Under the pieces are notes generated by a model. The model was not told the DNA's origin. It was given only the letters and a program-made list of their open reading frames with translations, and searched no databases. From Chryseobacterium sp. ISL-80 (GTDB lineage: Bacteria > Bacillota > Bacilli > Bacillales > Cytobacillaceae): DNA of 64,000 nucleotides. Below, piece after piece: positions 27,298-35,781 of the stretch; positions within the stretch are counted from its first letter, which is position 1; each line of letters starts with the position of its first letter. Made by a program: the position numbers and the translations under genes. Location of the stretch: assembly GCA_018613055.1 (NCBI GenBank), contig JAGGQZ010000024.1, positions 48,706 to 112,705 on the forward strand, given 5' to 3'.

Positions 27298-28599
27298 ATG
27301 TTTAAATTAAAAGAGAACAACACAACCATAAAAACTGAAATGATGGCTGGGCTAACTACCTTCTTTACGATGGTTTATATCGTAGTCGTCAATCCGATCA
27401 TCCTTGCTGATGCTGGTGTTCCCTTTGAACAAGTTTTCACAGCGACCATCATCGCGGCAGTCATCGGTACTTTGTGGATGGCCTTATTTGCTAATTATCC
27501 GATTGCCATCGCTCCGGGCATGGGCCTGAATGCTTACTTTGCCTATTCCGTTGTTGGCAACCATCAGAATATCACTTATGAAACAGCATTTGCCGCTGTA
27601 TTTATCGCAGGTTTAATCTTTGTCATCCTTTCGCTGACATCTTTCCGCGAAAAATTGATTGAAGCGATTCCTGTCAACCTGAAGCACGGAATCACTGCCG
27701 GAATCGGTTTGTTCATTGCTTTTATCGGCTTGCGCCTGACAGGGATCATCACGGCACACCCGACGAACCTGGTTGCACTTGGTGACCTGCATTCACCTTC
27801 TGCAATGCTAGCTTTAGCTGGACTTGCCATTACGCTTATCTTATGGGTTCTGAACATTAATGGTGCCCTTTTCCTTGGCATGGTGGCCACGGCCCTCATT
27901 GCCTTTTTTACTGGCCAACTGAATTTTAATGAAGGTTTCATGGCGATGCCCTCCCTGCCTGAAGGGATGATTGTCCTGAATCCTTGGACAGCATTGATGG
28001 ATGTTATCCAAAACAGCTTATATGCTGTCGTCTTTTCTTTCATCCTTGTAACTATTTTTGATACGACTGGTACGATGATTGGTGTGGCCCATCAGGCTGG
28101 ACTGATGAAAGGCAATTCAATGCCGCGTGCTAGGGAAGCACTGCTTTCCGATTCGATTGCCACTGCTGCTGGTGCCATGTTCGGGACAAGCCCGACGACA
28201 GCTTACATTGAATCATCCGCAGGTGTGGCAGCAGGCGGACGTACCGGGCTTACTTCCCTGACAGTAGCGGGGCTGTTCATTCTTGCAGCTTTCTTCGGAC
28301 CGCTTGTAAGCGCGGTTTCCGGGTTGTCGGCTATTACTGCTCCGGCATTAATCATTGTCGGAAGCCTGATGATGGGAAGCATCTCTAAAATCACATGGGA
28401 TGAACTTGATGAAGCATTCCCCGCTTTTCTGATTATCCTTAGCATGCCGCTTACATCAAGTATTGCTACAGGAATCGCACTTGGCTTCATTTCCTATCCT
28501 CTTTTAAAAGTAGTAAGAGGAAGATGGCGTGAAGTTCATCCGTTACTCTATGTATTCGCAGTGCTGTTCTTTTACCAGCTCGCCTTCCTGCCTCATTAA
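27298..28599 (+). CDS. pbuO: NCS2-family guanine/hypoxanthine permease (PbuO/PbuG type), copy 1
   Basis: 433 residues, about 12-14 membrane segments. AzgA-subfamily marks include MAGLTTFFTMVYIVVVNP, APGMGLNAYFAYSV, LFDTTGTMIGVA-like FDTTGTMIGVAHQAG and SPTTAYIESSAGVAAGGRTG. The start ATG 27298 follows TTTTGGAGGAACTC. It imports purine bases with protons. It resembles the 40.9-kb permease, but is preceded by PurR-like boxes rather than a riboswitch, which fits the pbuO/pbuG split of B. subtilis. A terminator follows. Confidence 0.92.
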   Translation: MFKLKENNTTIKTEMMAGLTTFFTMVYIVVVNPIILADAGVPFEQVFTATIIAAVIGTLWMALFANYPIAIAPGMGLNAYFAYSVVGNHQNITYETAFAAVFIAGLIFVILSLTSFREKLIEAIPVNLKHGITAGIGLFIAFIGLRLTGIITAHPTNLVALGDLHSPSAMLALAGLAITLILWVLNINGALFLGMVATALIAFFTGQLNFNEGFMAMPSLPEGMIVLNPWTALMDVIQNSLYAVVFSFILVTIFDTTGTMIGVAHQAGLMKGNSMPRAREALLSDSIATAAGAMFGTSPTTAYIESSAGVAAGGRTGLTSLTVAGLFILAAFFGPLVSAVSGLSAITAPALIIVGSLMMGSISKITWDELDEAFPAFLIILSMPLTSSIATGIALGFISYPLLKVVRGRWREVHPLLYVFAVLFFYQLAFLPH

Positions 28600-28618
28600 T
28601 CTTTTGATATTGGACGAG

Positions 28619-28655
28619 CCACAACCCGAACCTGCCAAGTGCGGGTTCTTTTTTT
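28619..28655 (+). terminator. Terminator of pbuO
   Basis: AACCCG...CGGGTT hairpin followed by CTTTTTTT. Confidence 0.8.
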
Positions 28656-28778
28656 ATCCGGGATTTTTTTCTCTTCGACCCTAAGATCAAAACGGCAAGG
28701 CATTTTATGCTGCCATGGTTCTAACACTTGTCTTTCCACATAGAAATAATGGGAGACGGACAGGGCTGGTGATCAAAG

Positions 28779-29354
28779 ATGAAAGGGAAATTACTTGCTG
28801 TACTCGTGGGAAGCTTAATGCTTGGGGTAGGAGTGAATGGATTTTTAGTCCCCCACCACCTCCTGGATGGCGGTATGATCGGGATTGGGTTGATCATTCA
28901 TTATTTTTATGGTTTTCCTGCAGGTCTCACGATGAACCTCCTGAGCTTACCTCTATTCTTATTGGCATGGATACTGGAACGAAAATACTTTTTTCATAGC
29001 TTGTATGGTTTGTTGGCGTCAAGCTTGTTCATTGATTTATTCGTACCAGTGAAACGCGCAATACACTTAGGCATTTTGCCAAGTGCATTCATGGGAGGTA
29101 TTTTGGTAGGCTGCGGAATAGGCTTGATGCTTCGTTATGAAACAAGCACCGGCGGAACGGATTTATTTGCCCAATTGATTCATAAATTTTTTCCTCTTAA
29201 TGTCGGAATCTTGATTTTCATAATTGATGGAATAGTGGTTTTGTCAGGACTGAAGGTGATTGGGATGGAAAAATTCATTTTTTCCCTGCTCACCATAACC
29301 TGTGCAGGATTTATGACATCGTTGTGCGTGATTAAGCGACGAATCGTTTACTGA
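28779..29354 (+). CDS. Short YitT-family (DUF161) membrane protein
   Basis: 191 residues, five or six membrane helices. Conserved elements VNGFLVPHHLLDGGMIGIGLIIH and GLMLRYETSTGGTDLFAQLI are the duplicated YitT membrane-domain motifs. The C-terminal DUF2179 domain of full-length YitT proteins (about 280 residues) is missing; the frame ends at CVIKRRIVY. Transport function is suggested for the family but unproven. The ribosome binding site (GGTGATCAAAG) is modest. Confidence 0.85.
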   Translation: MKGKLLAVLVGSLMLGVGVNGFLVPHHLLDGGMIGIGLIIHYFYGFPAGLTMNLLSLPLFLLAWILERKYFFHSLYGLLASSLFIDLFVPVKRAIHLGILPSAFMGGILVGCGIGLMLRYETSTGGTDLFAQLIHKFFPLNVGILIFIIDGIVVLSGLKVIGMEKFIFSLLTITCAGFMTSLCVIKRRIVY

Positions 29355-29411
29355 TTTTTTTGTTGGGAATTGACTTAAAAACTTTTCCGTTGATCGCTTT
29401 GTAATCACAAT

Positions 29412-29448
29412 AAAAAGCCAGCCACAACATACTTGGCTGGCTTTTTTT
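29412..29448. terminator. Bidirectional terminator yitT-like / tcyP
   Basis: AAAAAGCCAGCCA-loop-TGGCTGGCTTTTTTT; tails on both strands serve the two convergent genes. Confidence 0.92.
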
Positions 29449-29454
29449 GCATTA

Positions 29455-30843
29455 TTAAGCTTCCACTTCGATTTTCTGATTCATATCTGTATAGACAGCA
29501 GAATCGATTTCCTTTGTAATTCTGCTTGTAAGGATACCTGATGTCATCGATCCGCTGACATTAACTGCTGTGCGTCCCATATCAATCAATGGCTCAATTG
29601 AAATCAGCAAGCCGGCAAGACCGACTGGCAGGTTCAATGCAGATAGTACGAGCAATGCGGCGAAAGTGGCCCCGCCCCCAACACCTGCGACACCGAAGGA
29701 ACTGATTGCCACGATGACAATCACTGTCACCAGGAATGATGGTGATAATGGATCGATTCCTACTGTCGGCGCAATCATGACTGCCAGCATTGCAGGATAA
29801 ATTCCGGCACAGCCGTTTTGGCCGATTGATAGGCCAAACGATCCGGCAAAGTTCGCGATTCCCTCTGGAACACCAAGTGAGCGCTGCGTTTTGATATTCA
29901 ATGGCAATGCCCCTGCACTCGTCCTTGAAGTGAAGGCAAATGCAAGCACAGGAAATGCTTTTTTAACATAAGTGACCGGATTTAATCCAGCAACCGTCAA
30001 TAATAGCAAGTGGATGATGAACATGATGGCTAGAGCAACGTAAGATGCGGCTACGAACTTACCCAATTTCAGGATTGCATCGAAATCACTTAAGGCAACT
30101 GTCTTGGTCATGATGGCAAGAACACCATACGGAGTCAGCCTCAGGATCAGTGTCACAACTCTCATGATGACTGCATAAAAAGCATCCACAATCTTCGCGA
30201 ACAGCTCTGCCTGTTCAGGAGACTTCCTTCTGACTCCAAGGAAGGCGATTCCAATGAATGCTGCGAAAATCACGACAGATATAGTAGACGTTGGTCTTGC
30301 TCCTGTGAAGTCCAGGAATGGATTGGCTGGCAGCAGATCGAGAATTTGCTGTGGCATTGTGCGTCCCTCAATCCCGCCATATGTCTCTTCCAGTGAAGCT
30401 GCACGCGCCTGCTCAGCATCTCCCTGCGTGATTTGGACAGCTTCGAGATCGAAGCCAACAGCAGTGGCAATCCCCACAGCAGCCGCCACAGCCGTGGTAC
30501 CGACCAGCAGGCCAAGGATAAGCGTGCTGATTTTCCCAATATTATTGGTCAGTTTCAGCTTAGTAAAAGCCGTAAGAATGGAAATGAACACAAGCGGCAT
30601 GACAACCATCTGCAGGAATTTCACATATCCGCTGCCAACGATTGAAAACCAGTCCGCACTCTTGGTGATGATTTCGGAACCTGCCCCATAAATCCATTGC
30701 AGTGCGAAACCGAAAATAATCCCGATTCCGAGCGCAATGAATACTCTTTTTGAAAAAGATACATGCTTTTTTTGCAAGTAAAAAAGAACAGCTATAATAC
30801 CCAGCATGATTGCAATATTTAATATCACTAATCCAGTTGTCAC
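29455..30843 (-). CDS. tcyP: L-cystine sodium/proton symporter (TcyP)
   Basis: 462 residues of the dicarboxylate/amino-acid:cation symporter fold. GSGYVKFLQMVVMPLVF, AFAFTSRTSAGALPLNI and GQNGCAGIYPAMLAVMIAP are the TcyP forms of helical hairpins. The Ser-rich hairpin loop typical of aspartate carriers is replaced, as in cystine carriers. Start ATG preceded by AGGAGGGGAAATGAG-type site. A clean promoter lies about 35 bp upstream. The gene imports cystine and is normally CymR-regulated in Bacillus. Confidence 0.93.
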   Translation of the reverse strand: MTTGLVILNIAIMLGIIAVLFYLQKKHVSFSKRVFIALGIGIIFGFALQWIYGAGSEIITKSADWFSIVGSGYVKFLQMVVMPLVFISILTAFTKLKLTNNIGKISTLILGLLVGTTAVAAAVGIATAVGFDLEAVQITQGDAEQARAASLEETYGGIEGRTMPQQILDLLPANPFLDFTGARPTSTISVVIFAAFIGIAFLGVRRKSPEQAELFAKIVDAFYAVIMRVVTLILRLTPYGVLAIMTKTVALSDFDAILKLGKFVAASYVALAIMFIIHLLLLTVAGLNPVTYVKKAFPVLAFAFTSRTSAGALPLNIKTQRSLGVPEGIANFAGSFGLSIGQNGCAGIYPAMLAVMIAPTVGIDPLSPSFLVTVIVIVAISSFGVAGVGGGATFAALLVLSALNLPVGLAGLLISIEPLIDMGRTAVNVSGSMTSGILTSRITKEIDSAVYTDMNQKIEVEA

Positions 30844-30875
30844 TCATTTCCCCTCCTATTTTATCAATATCGAAT

Positions 30876-30904
30876 AATATAATACATGTATTCTGATATG
30901 TCAA
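30876..30904 (-). promoter_or_regulatory. Sigma-A promoter of tcyP with internal palindrome
   Basis: Minus strand: TTGACA (30899-30904), exactly 17 nt, then TATATT (30876-30881). The spacer contains the perfect palindrome AATACATGTATT, a possible operator. Confidence 0.75.
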
Positions 30905-30989
30905 CTCGGAATTAAATTTTTCTCCTCCTTTTCCTAAAATTTATATAGTATACTTTATGACTGTGTCTAGGGTTCCATGCCATACAAAT

Positions 30990-31036
30990 AAATTTAAAAA
31001 GGGTGTCCGCCTGATGATTCCCCAGGGACACCCTCT
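30990..31036 (-). terminator. Terminator of the candidate selenoprotein gene
   Basis: AGGGTGTCC...GGACACCCT stem followed on the minus strand by TTTTTAAATTT. Confidence 0.85.
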
Positions 31037-31053
31037 TCACCTATGTCTGCTAT

Positions 31054-31332
31054 CTACTTCAAATCTTCAACGAGTTTTTCTATTTCGCTCCTGTTATTTT
31101 CAAATCCGATCAGGACTTTTTTATTTTTCAAGAACAGCAGCTTTGTGTTTGTAAAAATGAATGCTGGAACAATTACAGTCCCAGTCATCTCTTTAAGTTG
31201 CTTTTCCTTTTCAGGTTCATTCTGGACATTGATTTCTTCATAAGGTACATGGTTAAGCGAAAGAAACTCCTTCGCCTCCTGGCAGTCTGTTCACATTGGC
31301 CGGGTGAATAGTATTAATGCGTTTTTTGACAT
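31054..31332 (-). CDS. Candidate selenocysteine-containing glutaredoxin/thioredoxin-fold protein (in-frame TGA)
   Basis: Starting at ATG 31330-31332 (AGGAGGGAAGGAA upstream), the minus strand reads MSKNALILFTRPM-TGA-TDCQEAKEFL, then continues open to TAG at 31054-31056: 92 residues if TGA is read through. LFTRPMxTDC is the N-terminal beta strand and redox loop of a glutaredoxin, so TGA (31291-31293, codon 14) replaces the first Cys of CxxC. TVIVPAFIF supplies the cis-Pro and the rest completes the fold with no other defect. A stem-loop follows at SECIS distance. The alternative is a single nonsense mutation in a recently broken gene. Sel machinery is not in this window. Confidence 0.65.
31255..31277 (-). 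promoter_or_regulatory. Candidate bacterial SECIS element inside the UGA gene
   Basis: Minus strand AGGCGAAGGA-GTT-TCTTTCGCTT folds into a 10-bp stem (two G-U pairs) with loop GUU. The loop begins with G and lies 23 nt after the in-frame TGA; the known bacterial range is about 16-37 nt with a G in the first two loop positions. Confidence 0.6.
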
Positions 31333-31562
31333 TTCCTTCCCTCCTAAAACCATACTCTTAACGGTATTATATATTCAAAAAGTTAAGCCAATCCAATATT
31401 TAGCCTAGAAAGGCTTTCTTTAACTAAATTCCTGTAACACTACATTAAACATAAAAAATCCTCAACAACATTCCTTTTTATGTTAAAGTAAAAGTAATAT
31501 ATCCGAATAATTTGTCTTTTTAAACGGGGCTTTAGCCCACTTGATGACTGGGGATTTAAAAT

Positions 31563-32837
31563 ATGGACCTTTTAACAGTTCTTGTATTGAATCTAATCTT
31601 CATCCTGATCACTACATTTGTATTCCAATACATTATCATCAACAAGTTTAAAACATTATATCAAAGGCACGCCAAACCGTTGATTGTCTTATTGGCAGGA
31701 AGCCAGATCGTTTTTTGCATGACTTTTACCCTGATGATCAACCGTGATTTCATTTTTGATTTACGATTGATTCCTGTAGTCGTCGGAGGCCTTTATGGCG
31801 GCCCGATTGTAAGCATCCTCCTTTTCATGGTTGTGGGTTTGGTAAGGATTCCATTGGGAGGCGATGGTGTATGGGTCAACTTTTTCAATATGCTGACCAT
31901 CACCGTTTTCACTTCATACATATCATTAAAATTTCGGAGTTTCCCTCTTGCTAAAAAGCTTTATACAGTAGTGGCTGTTGCTATTTCCTATACCCTCCTC
32001 ATTTTCCTGATGAAAGCGGCAGTTTTTAAGAACCCTAATGACATTCAGTTTATGGTCATATACGGAGTAACTCTGACAGTGGGAATATTTATTATTGTTT
32101 ATTATATTGAAATCATGAAGCAAAATCTTGTTTTACATAATGCTGTAATCAAATCGGATAAAATTGAAGTCGTTTCCCAGCTGGCTGCAAGTGTCAGCCA
32201 TGAGGTCCGCAATCCCCTGACCGTTACCAGAGGTTTTTTACAGATGCTGAAGGATCCATCCATAGAGGAGGAGAAACGCCTCTATTATTTGAATACTGCT
32301 ATCGATGAACTTGATCGGGCGGAGACGATCATAAAAGATTATCTCACTTTTGCCAAACCGCAATCCGGGACAGCCTCATCCATCTGTGTGAAGACAGAGA
32401 TTGAAAAAGCTCTTGAACTCATCATTCCATACGCCAATCATTTCTCGGTCAGCATAAAAAAGGATTTGATGGAGGGAATGAATATTTCCGGGGAAGCTTC
32501 TAAATTCCATCAGTGTATATTGAATATCATAAAAAATGGCATAGAAGCTATGCCAAACGGTGGGGACCTCGTGATCAGCTGCAGGGAAACCGAAGGCAGG
32601 CAGGTTACCATTTCTATAAAAGATACAGGCTGCGGCATGACCCCCCAGCAACTGGCCAGGCTTGGTGAGCCTTACTTTTCCACCAAGGCTGAAAAAGGCA
32701 CCGGACTCGGCATGATGGTCGTTCACAAAATCATTGATGAAATGAACGGCAGGATCGAGGTAAAAAGCAAATTGGAACAAGGAACTATTTTCAAAATTGA
32801 TTTGCCATTATACGATACGGAAAAACGGGAGATATAA
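31563..32837 (+). CDS. Membrane sensor histidine kinase, KinB-like
   Basis: 424 residues. Six membrane helices (about 1-190) of the LytS/5TMR type (LIPVVVGGLYGGPIVSI) precede a HisKA domain with SHEVRNPLTVTRGFL and an HATPase domain (NIIKNGIEAMPNGG, DTGCGM, GTGLGM). Topology and length match B. subtilis KinB, which starts the Spo0F-Spo0B-Spo0A phosphorelay. No response regulator is adjacent, as expected for an orphan phosphorelay kinase. Neighbouring spore genes fit this. The exact paralogue cannot be fixed by eye. Confidence 0.85.
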   Translation: MDLLTVLVLNLIFILITTFVFQYIIINKFKTLYQRHAKPLIVLLAGSQIVFCMTFTLMINRDFIFDLRLIPVVVGGLYGGPIVSILLFMVVGLVRIPLGGDGVWVNFFNMLTITVFTSYISLKFRSFPLAKKLYTVVAVAISYTLLIFLMKAAVFKNPNDIQFMVIYGVTLTVGIFIIVYYIEIMKQNLVLHNAVIKSDKIEVVSQLAASVSHEVRNPLTVTRGFLQMLKDPSIEEEKRLYYLNTAIDELDRAETIIKDYLTFAKPQSGTASSICVKTEIEKALELIIPYANHFSVSIKKDLMEGMNISGEASKFHQCILNIIKNGIEAMPNGGDLVISCRETEGRQVTISIKDTGCGMTPQQLARLGEPYFSTKAEKGTGLGMMVVHKIIDEMNGRIEVKSKLEQGTIFKIDLPLYDTEKREI

Positions 32838-32853
32838 TCATCTCCCGTTTTTT
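32821..32853. terminator. Bidirectional terminator kinB-like / sspH copy 2
   Basis: AAAACGGGAGAT-ATAATC-ATCTCCCGTTTT; the kinase stop codon lies in the hairpin. Confidence 0.88.
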
Positions 32854-33031
32854 AATCTTCTATTAAGTTAAGGACTGGCACGTCTCTTTCCAATTCCGGT
32901 TCAGATTTTGAATAGACCCTTGCCATCTTTGTTTTCTCGTCAACATGCTGGATAATGACGGGAGTGCCATCATATGTCACATTGATTAAATCCGCTGACT
33001 CAACAATTTCCTTTGCCCGGCCAACATTCAT
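32852..33031 (-). CDS. sspH: Small acid-soluble spore protein, H type (SspH), copy 2
   Basis: 59 residues: MNVGRAKEIVESADLINVTYDGTPVIIQHVD. Same family as the 24-kb gene: (R-x-K-x-I) N-terminus, V-x-Y-(D/N)-G, then I-x-H. The start at 33029-33031 is preceded by GAGGGACTCAGA. Less basic than copy 1. A forespore product protecting or associating with spore DNA. Confidence 0.9.
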   Translation of the reverse strand: MNVGRAKEIVESADLINVTYDGTPVIIQHVDEKTKMARVYSKSEPELERDVPVLNLIED

Positions 33032-33108
33032 TCTGAGTCCCTCCTTCTTGATAACAAACATAATTTATGCGTAATCATGTCATGCTATCCAAGAATCCGA
33101 CTCAAACA

Positions 33109-34140
33109 TTAAATCTTGAAGTTCAGTTTGATCACATTCGCTTTTCTTAAGGTTTCATAGATAATCACAATGATTGGTCCAATAAAAATACCCGCTATCC
33201 CCAGCAGCTTCAGGCCGATGTACATGCTGATCAAAGAGGCAAGCGGAGAAATCCCAAGGCTGGAAGAATAAATTTTTGGCTCTATCACCCTTCGGACAAC
33301 AGTGATGACGAAGAACAGGATAATCAAACCGATCCCGAGAAAATTGTTATCCTGAAGAATCGCAATGACAGCCCATGGAACCAGTACCGAACCTGTACCG
33401 AGAATGGGCAGGATATCAACTGCCACAATTAGCAGTGACAGAAGGCCGGTATACTTCACCCCTAAAATACTCATACCAGCCATTGCCATTACAAAGGTGA
33501 CAAAACTCAGGATGATCTGCGCTTTTAAAAATCCGATTCCCGCCTTGTTTAACTGGCTGCCGACTAGAAAAACCTTTTGCCGGGTTTGTTCCTTCAAGTG
33601 GGACTCAAGTTTCAATTTCAGTCTGGGAAGTTCAAGACTGAACAAGAATAACGCGATTAAATACACAAGAAATTCAATCATGAATCCAGGGATAGCCGCA
33701 AGCAGATTGATAATGCCTGCAACGGCTTGCTGAAGAAAAGAATCGAGTGCATTAATGTTTTTTTCAATTGTCTCCTCAATTTGAGCAATGACTTCAATCG
33801 GGAAATTTTTCGAGTAGAATTCCCATTTATGCATCAATGGCAAGATTGCTGTCCTGTAAATGTCCCTTACAAAAGTTGGCGTCTTTTCCGATAATGATAC
33901 TGCCTGGTGTGCGATAATTGAGACAAGATTATATCCAATCACTCCTAGCAGGAGAACAAAACCAAGGAACACAGCGATCACTGCCTGGAGTCGCTGAAAT
34001 GAAAATCTTTTCATGATCCACTGAACCGCTCCTTCAAGCATGACTGCAGTCAGGAAGGCAAAAATGAGCGGCAGGCTGTAAGGAACAAGAAGGATGATGA
34101 CTGCAGCAGCCACTCCAACCGTTAACCATTTTTTCCACAT
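33109..34140 (-). CDS. ytvI: AI-2E-family permease, sporulation protein YtvI type
   Basis: 343 residues with about eight membrane helices. Motifs include LKAQIILSFVTFVMA, VDILPILGTGSVLVPWA and VRRVIEPKIYSSSLGISPLASLISMYIGLKLLG, diagnostic of the AI-2E family; the latter matches the YtvI subgroup named sporulation integral membrane protein. Substrate unknown. Monocistronic between sspH copy 2 and mpg. Confidence 0.88.
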   Translation of the reverse strand: MWKKWLTVGVAAAVIILLVPYSLPLIFAFLTAVMLEGAVQWIMKRFSFQRLQAVIAVFLGFVLLLGVIGYNLVSIIAHQAVSLSEKTPTFVRDIYRTAILPLMHKWEFYSKNFPIEVIAQIEETIEKNINALDSFLQQAVAGIINLLAAIPGFMIEFLVYLIALFLFSLELPRLKLKLESHLKEQTRQKVFLVGSQLNKAGIGFLKAQIILSFVTFVMAMAGMSILGVKYTGLLSLLIVAVDILPILGTGSVLVPWAVIAILQDNNFLGIGLIILFFVITVVRRVIEPKIYSSSLGISPLASLISMYIGLKLLGIAGIFIGPIIVIIYETLRKANVIKLNFKI

Positions 34141-34289
34141 AATCTATACTCCCTTTTAAAAAACTAAATCTGGAATAGCTTTAAAATTACTATAAACCAT
34201 CTTGGCCTTGACTGCTATTTTTTCCGTCAGAAATTTTGTTTCTCCCTTTTGCAGGGTATAAAGGTAAAAATGATTAGTGAGGAGATTTT

Positions 34290-34934
34290 ATGGAGGAACA
34301 ATTCAATTTTTCGAGCCCGCTGGAAAATGATTTCTTTCAGCAGCCCACCCTCGATTTGGCTGCTTCCCTGCTGGGCTGCATCCTTGTAAAAGAAACCGAA
34401 GAAGGGACAGCCGCCGGAATCATTGTCGAGACGGAAGCCTATATCGGCCCGATGGATCAGGCAGCACACAGCTATAATAATCGCAGGACACCTAGGACTG
34501 AGATCATGTTCCATCAGGCTGGATTGGCCTATACGTATGTCATGCACACCCATACCCTATTCAATGTTGTCAGTGGAAAGGCAGGCAATCCAGAGGCTGT
34601 GTTAATCCGGGGAGTGGAACCATTATCAGGTTTGGATTTAATGGTCAAACGACGGGGCATGCCGGAATCAGCCAATCTCACCAACGGTCCAGGGAAGCTG
34701 ACAAAAGCGCTCGGGATCAATATGTCAGATTACGGACATCCTTTAACGAAGGAACCACTTTTCATTGCACCGGGATTCGTACCAGATAGCATTTCGTCAG
34801 GCAAAAGAATCGGCATCGATAACTCCGGAGAAGCAAGAGACTATCCATGGCGGTTCTGGATCACCGGCAACCGCTATGTTTCCCGCCACCAGAAGACCGA
34901 AAAAACATTTCTTAATAATGGAGGATCAAAATGA
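34290..34934 (+). CDS. 3-methyladenine DNA glycosylase (AAG/MPG family)
   Basis: 214 residues. Catalytic Glu in IVETEAYIGPMDQAAHSY, the intercalating Tyr region YTYVMHTHTLFNVV and NGPGKLTKALGI are family hallmarks. It removes alkylated purines (3-methyladenine, hypoxanthine) to start base excision repair. ATG 34290 follows GAGGAGATTTT. Its stop overlaps the start of the next gene by 4 bp (34931-34934), so the two are coupled. B. subtilis counterpart: YxlJ. Confidence 0.94.
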   Translation: MEEQFNFSSPLENDFFQQPTLDLAASLLGCILVKETEEGTAAGIIVETEAYIGPMDQAAHSYNNRRTPRTEIMFHQAGLAYTYVMHTHTLFNVVSGKAGNPEAVLIRGVEPLSGLDLMVKRRGMPESANLTNGPGKLTKALGINMSDYGHPLTKEPLFIAPGFVPDSISSGKRIGIDNSGEARDYPWRFWITGNRYVSRHQKTEKTFLNNGGSK

Positions 34935-35464
34935 AAAAGAAAGCGATATTCTTGGACCGGGACGGGGTCCTGAATGAAGTACTATCTCACCGGGTAAAAT
35001 TCGTCAACTCACCGGAAGACTTGTACCTGCTTGAAGGTGCAGCCGAAGCCGTGGCGGAACTGAGCAGAGCCGGTTATGAAATTTTTGTTGTCACAAACCA
35101 GGGTGGCGTCGGTCTGGGATTTTTAAAAGAAAAACGCCTACACGAAATTCATGACACCATGATTGAGATGATCAAGGAACACGGCGGCCATATCAAGGAA
35201 GTTGCCTATTGCCCTCACAAACCAAAAGCCGGTTGCGAGTGCCGAAAACCGAATGCCGGCATGCTACTGGACCTCGCCAGCAGGCATGACATCAACCTGG
35301 AAGGAAGCGTCATGGTCGGCGATCACGAACGCGATATTGTAGCAGGAAAAAAAGCCGGCTGTAAAACCGTCTTTATTGGCACCGAAGAAACAAGTGCAGA
35401 CCAAAAAGCCCCTTCACTTCAGGCAGCTGTTCCATTCATTCTTGAACTTTTAAATGAAGAATAA
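34931..35464 (+). CDS. HAD-IIIA phosphatase, GmhB (heptose-1,7-bisphosphatase) type
   Basis: 177 residues. HAD motifs: FLDRDGVLNE (nucleophile and acid/base Asp), VVTNQGGVG (motif II Thr/Asn), CRKPNAGML (Lys) and MVGDHERDIVAGKKAGC (motif IV). The four Cys in CPHKPKAGCECRKP bind zinc as in GmhB. The natural substrate in bacilli, which lack LPS heptose, is unclear; a sugar bisphosphate is likely. Translationally coupled to the glycosylase gene. Confidence 0.9.
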   Translation: MKKKAIFLDRDGVLNEVLSHRVKFVNSPEDLYLLEGAAEAVAELSRAGYEIFVVTNQGGVGLGFLKEKRLHEIHDTMIEMIKEHGGHIKEVAYCPHKPKAGCECRKPNAGMLLDLASRHDINLEGSVMVGDHERDIVAGKKAGCKTVFIGTEETSADQKAPSLQAAVPFILELLNEE

Positions 35465-35473
35465 CTTACAACG

Positions 35474-35511
35474 ATAAAACCGCTGCCATTGAAAAACTGG
35501 CAGCGGTTTTG
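35474..35511 (+). terminator. Terminator after the glycosylase-HAD operon
   Basis: AAAACCGCTGCCA-loop-TGGCAGCGGTTTT, 13-bp stem. Confidence 0.88.
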
Positions 35512-35604
35512 AATTTGCCACATCATATTTGCCAGGCAATTGGGGGTATTGCAAACAGAAATTAAGATAGACTTTCTGTTTCAGGAGCAGGTTTTAGGTT
35601 AACT

Positions 35605-35712
35605 GCTATTTATGTGACCGTAAACTGGGTTTTGCTCTGTTTTCGGGCATATATTTCTTCTTTATGTGACCATAATCAGGGATCCGCTCCCTTTTCGGGC
35701 ACATTTTACAGT
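35605..35712. repeat. Tandem array 4: two units, 52-bp period
   Basis: TATGTGACC recurs at 35611 and 35663 and TTTTCGGGCA at 35640 and 35692, both 52 bp apart. Each unit contains a 36-bp conserved block running from GTGACC to TTTCGGGCA, with CCC/GGG pairing across TTTTC. Non-coding; it lies between two convergent operons. Confidence 0.85.
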
Positions 35713-35781
35713 TGGATAAACCCATTCCTATCCCAAAATCGACTAATCTGCGGGAAACATAATCCTATACCGAGGCCTCCA

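Noticed and set aside
30844..30960. T-box or S-box leader before tcyP
   Set aside because: The promoter lies only about 35 bp before the start; there is no room for such a leader.
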